Assembly: GCA_965546615.1 (NCBI GenBank)
Contig: CBEUVQ010000001.1
Span: 56,453 to 120,452, forward strand
Source: CBEUVQ01 sp965546615
Lineage (GTDB): Bacteria; Bacillota; Desulfotomaculia; Desulfotomaculales; Desulfohalotomaculaceae
DNA length: 64,000 bases
Direction: 5' to 3'
How positions within the stretch are numbered: the first letter of the stretch is position 1; each line of letters starts with the position of its first letter. The translations under genes and the position numbers were made by a program. Below the pieces are notes generated by a model. It was not told the DNA's origin. It worked only from the letters and a program-made list of their open reading frames with translations, and did no database searches. This document shows positions 18,212 through 26,604 of this stretch, in pieces.

Positions 18212-18238
18212 AAAAACCACTCCCTACTAGCAGGTTAA

Positions 18239-18535
18239 TTACAGCGGCAGGCGGGATATTTCTTGATATGCTTCCACTATTTTGTTGCGCACTTCAACCG
18301 CCAGCTGCATACTCACTCTGGCTTCCTGCAGCGCAGCTGTTACCTGATGTACATCCTGCACTTCACCGGTAACAAATTTCAGCTGCACTTCTTCTGCCTG
18401 CTGCATAACGCCGTTTAACTTATTGATAGAATTATTTAAAACCTCGCCAAAAGACAGGCTTTGATCGGCTTGAGAGGCGGACTGCATCTGCCGGTCTGCA
18501 AGCGGAAGCGGCTGAGAAAGCATTTTTACCTGCAT
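18239..18535 (-). CDS. fliE: flagellar hook-basal body protein FliE
   Basis: Adaptor between MS ring and rod, 98 aa. The signature FGEVLNNSINKLN followed by LKFVTGEVQDVHQVTAALQ and MQLAVEVRNKIVEAYQEIS is clear. The ATG follows GGAGG at good spacing. It lies between flgC and fliF in the conserved flgB-flgC-fliE order. Confidence 0.95.
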   Translation of the reverse strand: MQVKMLSQPLPLADRQMQSASQADQSLSFGEVLNNSINKLNGVMQQAEEVQLKFVTGEVQDVHQVTAALQEARVSMQLAVEVRNKIVEAYQEISRLPL

Positions 18536-18547
18536 CTAATTTCCTCC

Positions 18548-18988
18548 TTATCCCTTGCCTATTTCTAATGCTTTTAAAGCCATTGATTTAGCGGCGTTAA
18601 AAGCAGTAACATTTGCTTCATACGCCCTGGTGGCAGTCATCATGTCTACCATTTCGTTTAATACATTAATATTGGGGTAAGCAACATAACCGTTTTCATC
18701 CGCATACGGATGATCGGGTTCGTAAACAGTGCGCGGCGGATTGGGATCATGAACAATGCCCGTCACCCTTACACCGGCACCGCTAAAACGGTATGCTTTG
18801 TTTCTTTCGGCCAGCACCTGCTGCAGCTGCTGCGAAAAAATCGGCACCTGCCGCCGGTAGGGCTGAACCGATCCGTCTGTTTTGCCGGCAGTGTTAATAT
18901 TCGCCAAGTTGTTGGAAACAATATCCAAGCGCAGCCTTTCAGCAGACATGCCGGAAGCACTTATCGCAAAAGAATCAAACAAACCCAT
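18548..18988 (-). CDS. flgC: flagellar proximal rod protein FlgC
   Basis: Rod protein of 146 aa with the N-terminal rod signature SASGMSAERLRLDIVSNNLA, the FlgC-specific VRVTGIVHDPNPPRTVYEP and the C-terminal NVLNEMVDMMTATRAYEANV. Its upstream neighbour is flgB and its downstream neighbour fliE. Length is normal. Confidence 0.96.
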   Translation of the reverse strand: MGLFDSFAISASGMSAERLRLDIVSNNLANINTAGKTDGSVQPYRRQVPIFSQQLQQVLAERNKAYRFSGAGVRVTGIVHDPNPPRTVYEPDHPYADENGYVAYPNINVLNEMVDMMTATRAYEANVTAFNAAKSMALKALEIGKG

Positions 18989-18996
18989 TCTATGTA

Positions 18997-19404
18997 TTAC
19001 CTCCCGGAACTGGTGATAATATAACTGATCAGCGAGTAATGTTCACTTAACGACTGTGCTGACGTGTTGTACTTAATCTGGTTTGCAGCGAGATTAACCA
19101 TTTCTTCGTCAGCATCCACGTTGTTGCCGTCTGCCCGCATACCGGAATCAGTCACCTGCACCACTTGGGGCAGCACTTCCGCCGGATGCTTAACCCCGCC
19201 GATATGTTTGGGATGGGTTGTGCGCAGCGGCATACTGTTATCATTCAGGGCAGCCTGCAGTTGTTCTTCAAAGGATACAACTGACTTTTTAAACCCAGGG
19301 GTATTCAAATTTGCTAAATTATCGGCAATTACCCGCTGTCTTAAAGCAGCCGTATCCAGGTCGCGTTTAAGTGCCAGCAAGGTGGGGTTGTTAATACCAA
19401 TCAA
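18997..19404 (-). CDS. flgB: flagellar proximal rod protein FlgB, first gene of the operon
   Basis: Rod protein of 135 aa (LKRDLDTAALRQRVIADNLA then NLNTPGFKKSVVSFEEQL; C-terminal VDADEEMVNLAANQIKYNTS). The start is TTG with GGGAGG 8 nt upstream. It is the first gene of the run that reaches sigD at the other end, so the operon promoter should lie in the 281 nt upstream. Confidence 0.95.
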   Translation of the reverse strand: MIGINNPTLLALKRDLDTAALRQRVIADNLANLNTPGFKKSVVSFEEQLQAALNDNSMPLRTTHPKHIGGVKHPAEVLPQVVQVTDSGMRADGNNVDADEEMVNLAANQIKYNTSAQSLSEHYSLISYIITSSGR

Positions 19405-19685
19405 TTTTTAAACCTCCCAAAGTATTACCTATTACTTCATACTTTTTACTTCACACTTCGCTGTTTAACCAGTCAACCAATGCTACTCAACACTATTCAA
19501 CGCAAATCAAAATTTTTCCTGCGAAAAATTGTAAAAAAATCATCTGTTTTACTGCCGTTTTGGTCAATATTTATCAATAAAACGCGATTTTTGAGCATTA
19601 ACGCCTTATTATAGCTGAATAATAGGGTGCATGCACTAATTTTACGGGACTTTTTTCCCAAACGTTTCACATTCTCTATATTTCT
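19405..19685. promoter_or_regulatory. AT-rich intergenic region upstream of flgB
   Basis: There is no gene here. On the minus strand a weak sigma-A-like pair (TTGACC at 19567-19562, GATGAT about 17 nt downstream) could drive flgB. A small hairpin with 8-nt arms (AATTTTTC / GAAAAATT) lies at 19511-19530, between that candidate and the flgB ribosome site. No sigma-D-type element was found. The promoter assignment is tentative. Confidence 0.3.
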
Positions 19686-20858
19686 CTATATTTCGCCACT
19701 GTCAAGCTGGGATTTAATTACATGTTTAACCTTGTTAATTATATCATCCACCTGCTCATCGGTAAGGTTTTGACTGATCGGCAGCAGCAAAATACGGGCA
19801 TAAAATTCCTCTGCTTTGGGAGCGCGGCTTCCCTCCAGCGTACAAACATCGGGATGGCCCGCCCACAAATAATAAGGATGCAAAAACACCGGATAATGCT
19901 GCACATCAACATCTACCCCGAGAGTTTTTAACGCAGCAAACAATTGACGCCGCCGGCTTTTTAAACTCTCCGCTTTCAACTGCAGGGGGTACAGCCCGTA
20001 GGCGCAAACGCTGCCGGCGGCTTCCCGGGGTACCGCCACTGCGTCTTCTAAGGCGCTAAAGGCATCATTGTACCTTTCGGCGACAGTCCGCCGCCGGGTC
20101 AAAATTTCGTCCAACCGCTTCAGCTGGCTCAGCCCCAGCGCCGCCTGCAGTTCCGTCATGCGGTAGGGATAGCCTAAATCCTGCATCTCAACGTGCCACA
20201 AACCTTCATCTTTGGTCAGCTGCCTCGGATCGCGCACAAAGCCTTCATCACGGAATATCCTCAACCACTCGGCATACTCGTCAGACTGGGTAACCACCAT
20301 ACCGCCTTCGCCGGTGTAAATGTGGTTTCCCGGGCCAAAATCAAACACCACCATGTCGCCCCATTGGGCAGCGGATTTATCCAGATAACGCGCTCCCAAA
20401 GCATGGGTGGCGTCAACCAGCACCGGAATATCCCTTCCCTCCAGCGCCGTTAATATCGGCTGCAAATCGCACGGCATGCCGGCGTAGTGGTGCACAATAA
20501 TACCTTTGGTATTATCGTTAATGCGGGCAATGACGTCCTGCGGGTCGACATTGCCGGTGGCGGGGTCAACATCGGCAAAAATATTTACCCCACCCTGATA
20601 AAAAACGCTGTTCGGCCCGCCCACCGGGGCAATCGGGGGCACCAGCACTTCTTCTTTCGGGCCGACGGCAGCCGCCCGCAGCGCAATGTGCATACCGGCG
20701 GTGCCGCCGGATACAGCAACGGCATGCTTAATACCGAAATAGGCAGCAAAAGCCTCTTCAAACTCTTTAATCTGCTGTCCGCGGTGCAGCCGCCCGCTGT
20801 CCAAAACTGTCAGCAGAGCATTTTTGTCTTCGTCAGTAAATAAAGAATATTTTTTCAA
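19686..20858 (-). CDS. DegT/DnrJ/EryC1-family PLP-dependent sugar aminotransferase
   Basis: PLP enzyme of 390 aa from the TTG at 20858, which has GGAGGT 6 nt upstream; upstream in-frame starts lack a ribosome site. Family features are AVSGGTAGMHIALRAA (cofactor phosphate pocket), PPIAPVGGPNSVFY, VLVDATHALGA (Asp contacting the pyridine) and VFDFGPGNHIYTGEGGMVV. In that last stretch the usual catalytic Lys of this family (typically in SxxxxK) reads as N-H, so the lysine is not evident at the expected place. Members make amino-sugars. Its position upstream of the flagellar operon suggests a glycan role, but no partner sugar genes are adjacent. Confidence 0.8.
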   Translation of the reverse strand: MKKYSLFTDEDKNALLTVLDSGRLHRGQQIKEFEEAFAAYFGIKHAVAVSGGTAGMHIALRAAAVGPKEEVLVPPIAPVGGPNSVFYQGGVNIFADVDPATGNVDPQDVIARINDNTKGIIVHHYAGMPCDLQPILTALEGRDIPVLVDATHALGARYLDKSAAQWGDMVVFDFGPGNHIYTGEGGMVVTQSDEYAEWLRIFRDEGFVRDPRQLTKDEGLWHVEMQDLGYPYRMTELQAALGLSQLKRLDEILTRRRTVAERYNDAFSALEDAVAVPREAAGSVCAYGLYPLQLKAESLKSRRRQLFAALKTLGVDVDVQHYPVFLHPYYLWAGHPDVCTLEGSRAPKAEEFYARILLLPISQNLTDEQVDDIINKVKHVIKSQLDSGEI

Positions 20859-20953
20859 TGCAATACCTCCAACCTTCCTTAAATATCTTAATTCTAACAA
20901 AGTTATCAGCATTATCCAAACATTAAAAAATTTCGACCCGAAAATTAAAACAA

Positions 20954-20964
20954 TTTGGTATAAT
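20954..20964 (+). promoter_or_regulatory. extended -10 promoter for the cNMP/DUF2225 gene
   Basis: A consensus TATAAT at 20959-20964 is preceded by TGG (extended -10, TGnTATAAT). No good -35 is visible at 16-18 nt, which extended -10 promoters can tolerate. The ribosome site AGGAAGGA and ATG at 20992 follow at a sensible distance. Confidence 0.65.
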
Positions 20965-20991
20965 AGGCAGACAGGAAGGAGTGCGGCATAA

Positions 20992-22203
20992 ATGGATATA
21001 AGCGTACAAATGCAAATACTTAAACGACTGCCGCTATTTAAAAATATAACGGAAGCAGTCTTAAAAACAATTGCCGAAAACTGCGATATTATAAACTGTC
21101 AGTCGGAAAAAGAGATTTTTGCGGAAGGAAAAACGGAAAACGCCCTGTTTATCGTTGGCACAGGTAAGGTAACGCTGTTTAAAAAAAGCAGCACCGGGCA
21201 AAGCGCTGCTGTTTTTACACTTGAGCCCGGCGACTGCTTTGGAGATACCGTTTTGTTTGCCGAAAGCAGCATTTTACCTGTAACGGCCAAAGCAGCGGCG
21301 CAAACAATTTTATTTCGCATCCCCGACAGCATTTTTGTGGTTTTAGTTGAGCAGAACAGCACGCTTGCCTGTAATTTAATTCAATGTTTGGGCACAAAAA
21401 TAAATAAACTTTACCGCCAGCTGGCAGATTTAACAGCACAGCAGGCAGAGCTTTCCCCGCTTGACGCGGTGCCGATAACCGCCGACCATCAGCCGGAGTA
21501 TGAGCAGTCTGAAGCAGAGGCGATTAAAGAAATGCTTTACGACCACAAAGTGAACTGCCCGCTGTGCGAAAAAAAATTCACCACTCCCCGGGTGCTGTCG
21601 CGCTATATCCGCATAGAAAAAACCGACAGCGACTTCTGCAATCACTACCAAGGAGTCAATCCACTGTTTTATGAAGCAGCGGTCTGCCCAGACTGCGGCT
21701 ACGCCTTTACCGCTGACCATGCCGAACGATTGGGGTCAACAGCGGCAAGCGCTGCCGAAAAAGTATTGGCCGACATCCCAAAGAAAGATTACAACAGGGT
21801 GCGCGACTGGCAGCTGGCACTGGAAACATATATTTTAGCACTAAAATGCCTCAGCGCCACCGAAGGCAGGCGCTCGGCAGCCGCCCGCTTGTATCTGCGC
21901 GTCGCTTGGCTGTACCGCTATAAGCAGGACACTGCAAACGAAAAAAAATACCTGCAGCTGGCGTTAGATCATTATCAAACCGCCTTCAGCAGAGAAACCT
22001 TTGACACCAAGCAGGAACTGCAGCTGTTATACATGATCGGCGAGCTGCACAACCGCTTGGGCAATCCCAACCAGGCAGTGCAGTGGTTCAGCCGGTTGGT
22101 GCAGCACCCCGGCAGCCGGCAAATGCCGGCAATAGTAAGTAAGGCCCGCGAACAGTGGCAAAATTTGCGGGCGGCAGTAAAAAACAATCAAAGCAGCCGG
22201 TAA
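20992..22203 (+). CDS. cyclic-nucleotide-binding domain protein fused to DUF2225 zinc/TPR-like domain
   Basis: Protein of 403 aa, apparently soluble. Residues about 8-130 form a Crp-type cNMP-binding fold (LPLFKNITEAVLKTIAENCD, IVGTGKVTLFKK, LEPGDCFGDTVLFAES). No DNA-binding helix-turn-helix follows. Instead, after a linker, residues about 177-400 match DUF2225: CPLCEKKF and CPDCGYAF supply four cysteines for a metal site, and a helical TPR-like region (WLYRYKQDTANEKKYLQLAL, YMIGELHNRLGNPNQAVQWF) ends the protein. The effector cannot be told from sequence; the phosphate-binding cassette is not a clear cAMP type. It is monocistronic between its own promoter and a terminator. Confidence 0.82.
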   Translation: MDISVQMQILKRLPLFKNITEAVLKTIAENCDIINCQSEKEIFAEGKTENALFIVGTGKVTLFKKSSTGQSAAVFTLEPGDCFGDTVLFAESSILPVTAKAAAQTILFRIPDSIFVVLVEQNSTLACNLIQCLGTKINKLYRQLADLTAQQAELSPLDAVPITADHQPEYEQSEAEAIKEMLYDHKVNCPLCEKKFTTPRVLSRYIRIEKTDSDFCNHYQGVNPLFYEAAVCPDCGYAFTADHAERLGSTAASAAEKVLADIPKKDYNRVRDWQLALETYILALKCLSATEGRRSAAARLYLRVAWLYRYKQDTANEKKYLQLALDHYQTAFSRETFDTKQELQLLYMIGELHNRLGNPNQAVQWFSRLVQHPGSRQMPAIVSKAREQWQNLRAAVKNNQSSR

Positions 22204-22225
22204 AATAATGTAAAGACTAAACAAA

Positions 22226-22255
22226 AAAGCTCTGTCCATCATTGGGCAGAGCTTT
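22226..22255. terminator. hairpin terminator between convergent genes
   Basis: Arms AAAGCTCTGTCC and GGGCAGAGCTTT (one G-T pair) with an A-rich left and T-containing right flank. It sits between the plus-strand cNMP/DUF2225 gene and the minus-strand mod regulator and may act in both directions. Confidence 0.75.
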
Positions 22256-22343
22256 AAAACATTTGCATCTTCTTATTTTTATCTTATACACCGCAGTATT
22301 TTTTCAGCTGACTAATTACCATACTTACTTAAATATATTACCG

Positions 22344-23306
22344 CTAAAAAGCAACAAATTTACCGGTTTCCGACACGTCGTAATCACCCAACCCGATAAG
22401 CTCATCCTTAAATGCTTTGGATTGTAAAATTTCAACAACTGCCTGTATATACCGTTTGTTCATGTCCTCTTTTTTAATTACCAGGTCATAGCGCTCTTTT
22501 TGCATCGGGATAAAATCAACCCCGCGCACCTGCATTGATACCTTTTCATTTCCCAAACCGACGTCTGCATCGCCCCGGGCAACAGCACTGGCAACGGCGA
22601 GGTGCGAAGACTGTTCCGTTTCATAACCTTTGATTAAATGTCTGTCTATGTTTAACAGGCGAAGCTTTTCGTCAAGAAGCACTCTTGTTCCGCTCCCCTT
22701 TTCCCGATTAACAAATGTCACATCTTCCTTTGTTAAGTCCTTCCAATCAACAATGTTTTTCGGATTCCCTTTCGCCACATAAAAACCCTGCATGCGGCAG
22801 GCAAGATGAACAATGACGCATTCAATACCCGGCAGCATGTGTTTGACATAAGGAATATTATACACATCACCGTCTCCGTCCCACAGATGCACCGCCGCCA
22901 AGTCTGCTTCATTATGATAAAGCGCCAACAGCCCGGGAAAACTGCCGACACTGTGCCGATACGATTGGATGCCGTTGGGATGCTGTTCCAGATGACGGGC
23001 CAATACATCCAGCAGTACATCCTGTCCGCAGATAATAATTCCCTGATAAGCCTGCCTGCTCCAATTTGGTTTGACAGTTTGGTTAAGTGTTGTTTCATTA
23101 TGTAAAGCAATAAAATCAGCATCTTCGTTTAATTCACTTTTTTTCCCTTGGCGCTTATAGTTCTCCACATCTTTTAAATCCACCCGTATTTTACGCCCAA
23201 CCCGATATGCCGGCAGTTCTCCCCGTTTTATTAACTCGTAAACGGTATTTTTGGCTATTTTAAGTATTTCCGCCACTTCTGCAGGAGTTAAAGATTTTTC
23301 CTCCAT
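22344..23306 (-). CDS. HTH (excisionase/MerR-type) plus periplasmic-binding-like regulator of molybdate/tungstate uptake
   Basis: Protein of 320 aa from the ATG at 23306, which has a GGGGGT ribosome site. Residues 1-60 are an excisionase-type helix-turn-helix (LTPAEVAEILKIAKNTVYEL, then AYRVGRKIRVDLKDVENYKR). Residues about 85-315 are a PBP-like domain of the type found in molybdate/tungstate regulators (SVGSFPGLLALYHNEADLAA, FVNREKGSGTRVLLDEKL, VASAVARGDADVGLG). Such proteins sense oxyanion directly and control mod/tup genes. It is divergent from modA, and a ModE-like palindrome lies in the shared region. Regulation of the adjacent transporters is inferred. Confidence 0.85.
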   Translation of the reverse strand: MEEKSLTPAEVAEILKIAKNTVYELIKRGELPAYRVGRKIRVDLKDVENYKRQGKKSELNEDADFIALHNETTLNQTVKPNWSRQAYQGIIICGQDVLLDVLARHLEQHPNGIQSYRHSVGSFPGLLALYHNEADLAAVHLWDGDGDVYNIPYVKHMLPGIECVIVHLACRMQGFYVAKGNPKNIVDWKDLTKEDVTFVNREKGSGTRVLLDEKLRLLNIDRHLIKGYETEQSSHLAVASAVARGDADVGLGNEKVSMQVRGVDFIPMQKERYDLVIKKEDMNKRYIQAVVEILQSKAFKDELIGLGDYDVSETGKFVAF

Positions 23307-23325
23307 ATTTTTACCCCCTAATATA

Positions 23326-23400
23326 TTGACAATTATTATAGCATAATTTAATATAATTAGCATAATTAGTTTCGTTATGTTATGTCACGTTATATAACGT
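23326..23400. promoter_or_regulatory. divergent mod promoter region with ModE-like palindromic operator
   Basis: A perfect 14-nt palindrome ACGTTATATAACGT lies at 23387-23400, and another CGTTAT half-site at 23373-23378 in the same orientation gives a wider CGTTAT-N15-ATAACG pair. These resemble ModE half-sites. On the minus strand an extended -10 (TGCTATAAT, TATAAT at 23340-23335) fits the regulator gene. On the plus strand TTGACA at 23326-23331 with a weak -10 about 17 nt on fits modA. The palindrome would sit in the modA transcript start region. Confidence 0.6.
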
Positions 23401-23590
23401 TTGTCTATGTTGTTTAGTTATGTTTTGTTTGTTTTTATATATGAACAGCGATGCCCTGGACTTAATCTTTTGATGTGTACTGGGGCATTTATTTTAGTTA
23501 AAAAATATTCACGGAAAGGAGATGAAAAAAGAAAAATAACCCCACCTCTTTCACAGCACCAAAAAATAAGCGGAGAGGAGAAAAGAAAAA

Positions 23591-24388
23591 ATGAAAAAAC
23601 TGCTGGCTTTTACATTGATGTTTATATTTGCACTGGCAGCACTAACCGGCTGCACAGACAGCAAAAATCAATCTGCATCACAACCGCCGTCGGAAACGAT
23701 TAACCTGACAATTTCCGCCGCCGCCAGCCTGCAGGATGCCGCCAAAGAAATAAAAGCTCTCTATGCAGAAGAAAATCCCAACGTAAATATTACATATAAC
23801 TTTGCCTCTTCCGGCACGCTGCAGAAGCAGATTGAACAGGGGGCGCCGACAGATTTATTTATCTCGGCCGGTGTAAAGCAGATGGACGCCCTGCAGGAAA
23901 AGGGCTTAATTGTAGAAGAATCACGGCAGAACCTGTTAGGGAACGACCTGGTATTAATTGCCCGGCAGGACAGCGAAATTGCCGCTTTTGAGGATATTCT
24001 GAAACCGGAGGCGGAAAAAGTAAGCATCGGCACACCGGAATCCGTTCCGGCAGGAAAGTACGCCAAAGAAACGCTGGTTAGTTTAGACTTATGGGACAAG
24101 CTGCAGCCAAAACTTGTCTTTGCCAAAGATGTCCGCCAGGTGCTCACTTATGTGGAAACCGGCAATGTCGCCGCCGGACTGGTGTACAGCTCTGATGCCG
24201 CGATGGGAAAAAACATTAAAGTGGCCGCTGCCGCACCGGAAGACTCCCATCAACCGATTGTCTATCCGCTGGCGGTAATAAAAAGCAGCAAACATCAGCA
24301 GGCGGCAGAAGACTTTGCAGCTTATCTCAGCGGGGAAAAAGCAGCCGCTGTTTTTGAAAAATACGGCTTTAAAACACTGACAAACTAA
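23591..24388 (+). CDS. modA: molybdate ABC transporter substrate-binding lipoprotein ModA
   Basis: Lipoprotein of 265 aa: signal peptide residues 1-20 with lipobox LTGC. The mature domain has the ModA motifs ISAAASLQDAAKEIKALY and NFASSGTLQKQIEQGAPTDL, plus ALQEKGLIVEESRQNLLGND, which form the oxyanion pocket. It captures molybdate or tungstate outside the membrane for ModBC. The preceding 190-nt leader was inspected for a cofactor riboswitch and none was recognised. modB starts 13 nt downstream. Confidence 0.94.
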   Translation: MKKLLAFTLMFIFALAALTGCTDSKNQSASQPPSETINLTISAAASLQDAAKEIKALYAEENPNVNITYNFASSGTLQKQIEQGAPTDLFISAGVKQMDALQEKGLIVEESRQNLLGNDLVLIARQDSEIAAFEDILKPEAEKVSIGTPESVPAGKYAKETLVSLDLWDKLQPKLVFAKDVRQVLTYVETGNVAAGLVYSSDAAMGKNIKVAAAAPEDSHQPIVYPLAVIKSSKHQQAAEDFAAYLSGEKAAAVFEKYGFKTLTN

Positions 24389-24401
24389 AGAGGTTAACTT
24401 T

Positions 24402-25073
24402 ATGCTTATTCAACTGGCTGACTGGTCACCGGTAATACTGTCGCTGCGCACAGCGGCAGCTGCCGTTACTGCAGTAATTGTTTTGGGGCTGCCGCTGGCC
24501 AGGTTAATGGCGCGCAGCGAGTTTCCCGGCAAGGATTTTCTGGAGGCAGCCATCACACTGCCAATGGTGCTGCCGCCGTCAGTAATAGGTTACGGCCTGC
24601 TGATGGTTATCGGAAAAAACGGGCTTTTAGGCCAATTTTTAGCCGAACTCGGCATCACTATTATTTTTACCTGGTGGGCAGCGGTGCTGGCTTCAACCGT
24701 TGTGTCTTTTCCGCTGATGTACCAAAGTGCCAAAGCCGCCTTTAAAAGTGTGGATCAAAACTATGAAAAAGCGGCCAGAACGCTGGGAGCAAGTGAAGTG
24801 AGAATATTCCTTACCATCACCCTCCCGCTGGCCTGGCCGGGCATTTTGGCGGGGGTAGTTTTATCCTTTGCCCGCGCGCTGGGTGAGTTCGGCGCTACTT
24901 TAATGGTAGCCGGCAACATTCCGGGGCAGACTTCCACCATCCCGCTGGCTATTTTCTTTGCGGTGGATGCCGGAGATAACGCCACCGCTCAAACCTTAGT
25001 GGCCATTGTAACTGTTTTCAGTTTCTTAATCATCTTCTGGATCAACCGCTGGGCCAAGCGGCAGACTTATTAA
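24402..25073 (+). CDS. modB: molybdate ABC transporter permease ModB
   Basis: Membrane permease of 223 aa with five to six hydrophobic helices and the EAA loop typical of ModB (YEKAARTLGASEVRIFLTIT followed by LPLAWPGILAG, then ALGEFGATLMVAGNIPGQT). It forms the channel for the ModA-delivered oxyanion. It lies between modA and modC with short gaps. Confidence 0.95.
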   Translation: MLIQLADWSPVILSLRTAAAAVTAVIVLGLPLARLMARSEFPGKDFLEAAITLPMVLPPSVIGYGLLMVIGKNGLLGQFLAELGITIIFTWWAAVLASTVVSFPLMYQSAKAAFKSVDQNYEKAARTLGASEVRIFLTITLPLAWPGILAGVVLSFARALGEFGATLMVAGNIPGQTSTIPLAIFFAVDAGDNATAQTLVAIVTVFSFLIIFWINRWAKRQTY

Positions 25074-25085
25074 CAGGTGATATTT

Positions 25086-25760
25086 ATGTTGGAAGCACAC
25101 ATTCACAAAAAACTGTGGCATTTCACTTTAGATTTACATCTGCAGGTTAAAAATGAAATATTAGTGCTGTGGGGGCACTCCGGTGCCGGAAAAACCACCG
25201 TTTTGCACTGTTTGGCGGGATTGACAAAACCAACATCCGGTTTGATAAAGCTAAACAATCAAGTGCTGTATTCATCCGATGATAAAATTAATCTGCCGCC
25301 GCAGGTTCGCAGCGTCGGTTACCTGTTTCAGGATTACGCACTCTTTCCCCATATGACGGTGAAACAAAACGTGATGTACGGCTTGAAATCAAAAAAAATC
25401 AACCGATCCGGTAAAGACCCGGTGGAATTGTTAAATTCATTTGGTGTCGGGCACTTAACAGACCGCTATCCGCGCCAACTTTCCGGCGGAGAAAAGCAGC
25501 GGGTTGCCCTTGCCAGAGCGCTGGCGGTGCAGCCGAAACTGCTTTTACTGGACGAACCTTTCAGCGCGCTGGATAAAAGCACCAAGCAAATACTGCGGCA
25601 GGAGTTAAAAAACCTGCACCAAGAATGGCGCATCCCGTTTATTTTAGTCACCCACGACGAAGAAGATGCAAACTACTTGGGAGATCGCCTGATATCATTG
25701 GACAACGGGCAGCCCAAAAAGGAAATTGTCAAAGCGGCTTCATCGCAAATCTTTATTTAG
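25086..25760 (+). CDS. modC: molybdate ABC transporter ATPase ModC, short form
   Basis: ABC ATPase of 224 aa from the ATG at 25086 (AGGTG upstream; a GTG at 25077 is within the ribosome site). Walker A WGHSGAGKTTVLHCLAGL, Q-loop FQDYALFPHMTV, signature LSGGEKQRVALARAL, Walker B LLLLDEPFSALD and switch His VTHDEEDANYLG are all present. It stops just after the ATPase domain, so it lacks the C-terminal MOP/TOBE oxyanion-binding domain of longer ModC proteins and cannot be trans-inhibited by that route. Confidence 0.93.
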   Translation: MLEAHIHKKLWHFTLDLHLQVKNEILVLWGHSGAGKTTVLHCLAGLTKPTSGLIKLNNQVLYSSDDKINLPPQVRSVGYLFQDYALFPHMTVKQNVMYGLKSKKINRSGKDPVELLNSFGVGHLTDRYPRQLSGGEKQRVALARALAVQPKLLLLDEPFSALDKSTKQILRQELKNLHQEWRIPFILVTHDEEDANYLGDRLISLDNGQPKKEIVKAASSQIFI

Positions 25761-25782
25761 ATTTAGCGAGGGAGGGTAAATT

Positions 25783-26604
25783 GTGAAAAAGTTAATTTTA
25801 AAATTACAACCGCTAATTTTAAGCCTGGTGCTAATTTTGTCAGTAAGCGGCTGCGCAAACACTCCAGCAGAAAAAGCTGCCGTTTCTGACAACGAGCCGG
25901 CAGCAAACGGCGGCCAAGAACAAAGCCTTTTTGCCTACATTGGGGCAGGTTTAAAAGAACCGGTATCAGAAATAGCCAAGCTTTATGAAGAAAAAACAGG
26001 GGTTAAAGTAGAATTAACCTTTAATAATTCAGGGGTGCTTTTAAATCAACTTCAGACAACGAAAAAAGGCGATATCTACATGCCGGGAGGCATGCCTTAC
26101 ATGGAAAAAGCAGAAGAACAAGGCTGTATCGACGAAACAGCAGCGCCAATTGCTGTGCACACGCCCGTCATTATTACACCCAAAGGAAACCCGGCCGACA
26201 TAAATAAGGTGGAAGATTTAGCAAAAGCTGATGTAAAACTGATACTGCCGGAAAAAGAAGCCACAGCGCTGGGCAAAGCTTCTTTTAAAATATTTAATAA
26301 ATTAGGCATTTCACAGCAGGTGGAAAAAAACGTTTTAAGCTATGTGGAAACAGCGCCCAAAGCTGCAGCGACAATAGCTATGGGTCAGGGCGATGCCGGC
26401 ATCACGGAATACAGCAATTATTCTAAATATAAAGATAAATTGGAATTAATTGAAATTGATCCCGCTGTTAATTACGTGGAAGATATACCCTGCGCTGTAC
26501 TTAAGTATTCTGCGCAAAAGGAACAGGCAAAAGATTTCCTGAAATTTATGAAAGAAAAAGGGCCGGCTGTATTTGCAAAATATGGATTTAAAGTACAAGA
26601 ATAA
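25783..26604 (+). CDS. second ModA-like oxyanion-binding lipoprotein
   Basis: Lipoprotein of 273 aa (signal to lipobox VSGC at about residue 25), a distant ModA/WtpA-type binding protein: LFAYIGAGLKEPVSEIAKLY, FNNSGVLLNQLQTTKKGDIY, ALGKASFKIFNKLGISQQVE and AMGQGDAGITEYSN. The pocket residues differ from the upstream ModA (AGAGL in place of AAASL), so the preferred anion may differ; tungstate or another oxyanion is possible. The start is GTG with GGAGGG upstream. It heads a second complete transporter (binding protein, permease, ATPase). Confidence 0.85.
   Translation: MKKLILKLQPLILSLVLILSVSGCANTPAEKAAVSDNEPAANGGQEQSLFAYIGAGLKEPVSEIAKLYEEKTGVKVELTFNNSGVLLNQLQTTKKGDIYMPGGMPYMEKAEEQGCIDETAAPIAVHTPVIITPKGNPADINKVEDLAKADVKLILPEKEATALGKASFKIFNKLGISQQVEKNVLSYVETAPKAAATIAMGQGDAGITEYSNYSKYKDKLELIEIDPAVNYVEDIPCAVLKYSAQKEQAKDFLKFMKEKGPAVFAKYGFKVQE

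Noticed and set aside
23401..23590. Possible molybdenum-cofactor riboswitch in the modA leader
   Set aside because: The leader is AT- and purine-rich with only weak pairing; I could not fit the known motif.
23401..23703. Plus-strand open frame overlapping the modA leader and start
   Set aside because: It is out of frame with modA, has no ribosome site, and the modA signal peptide and start are clear.
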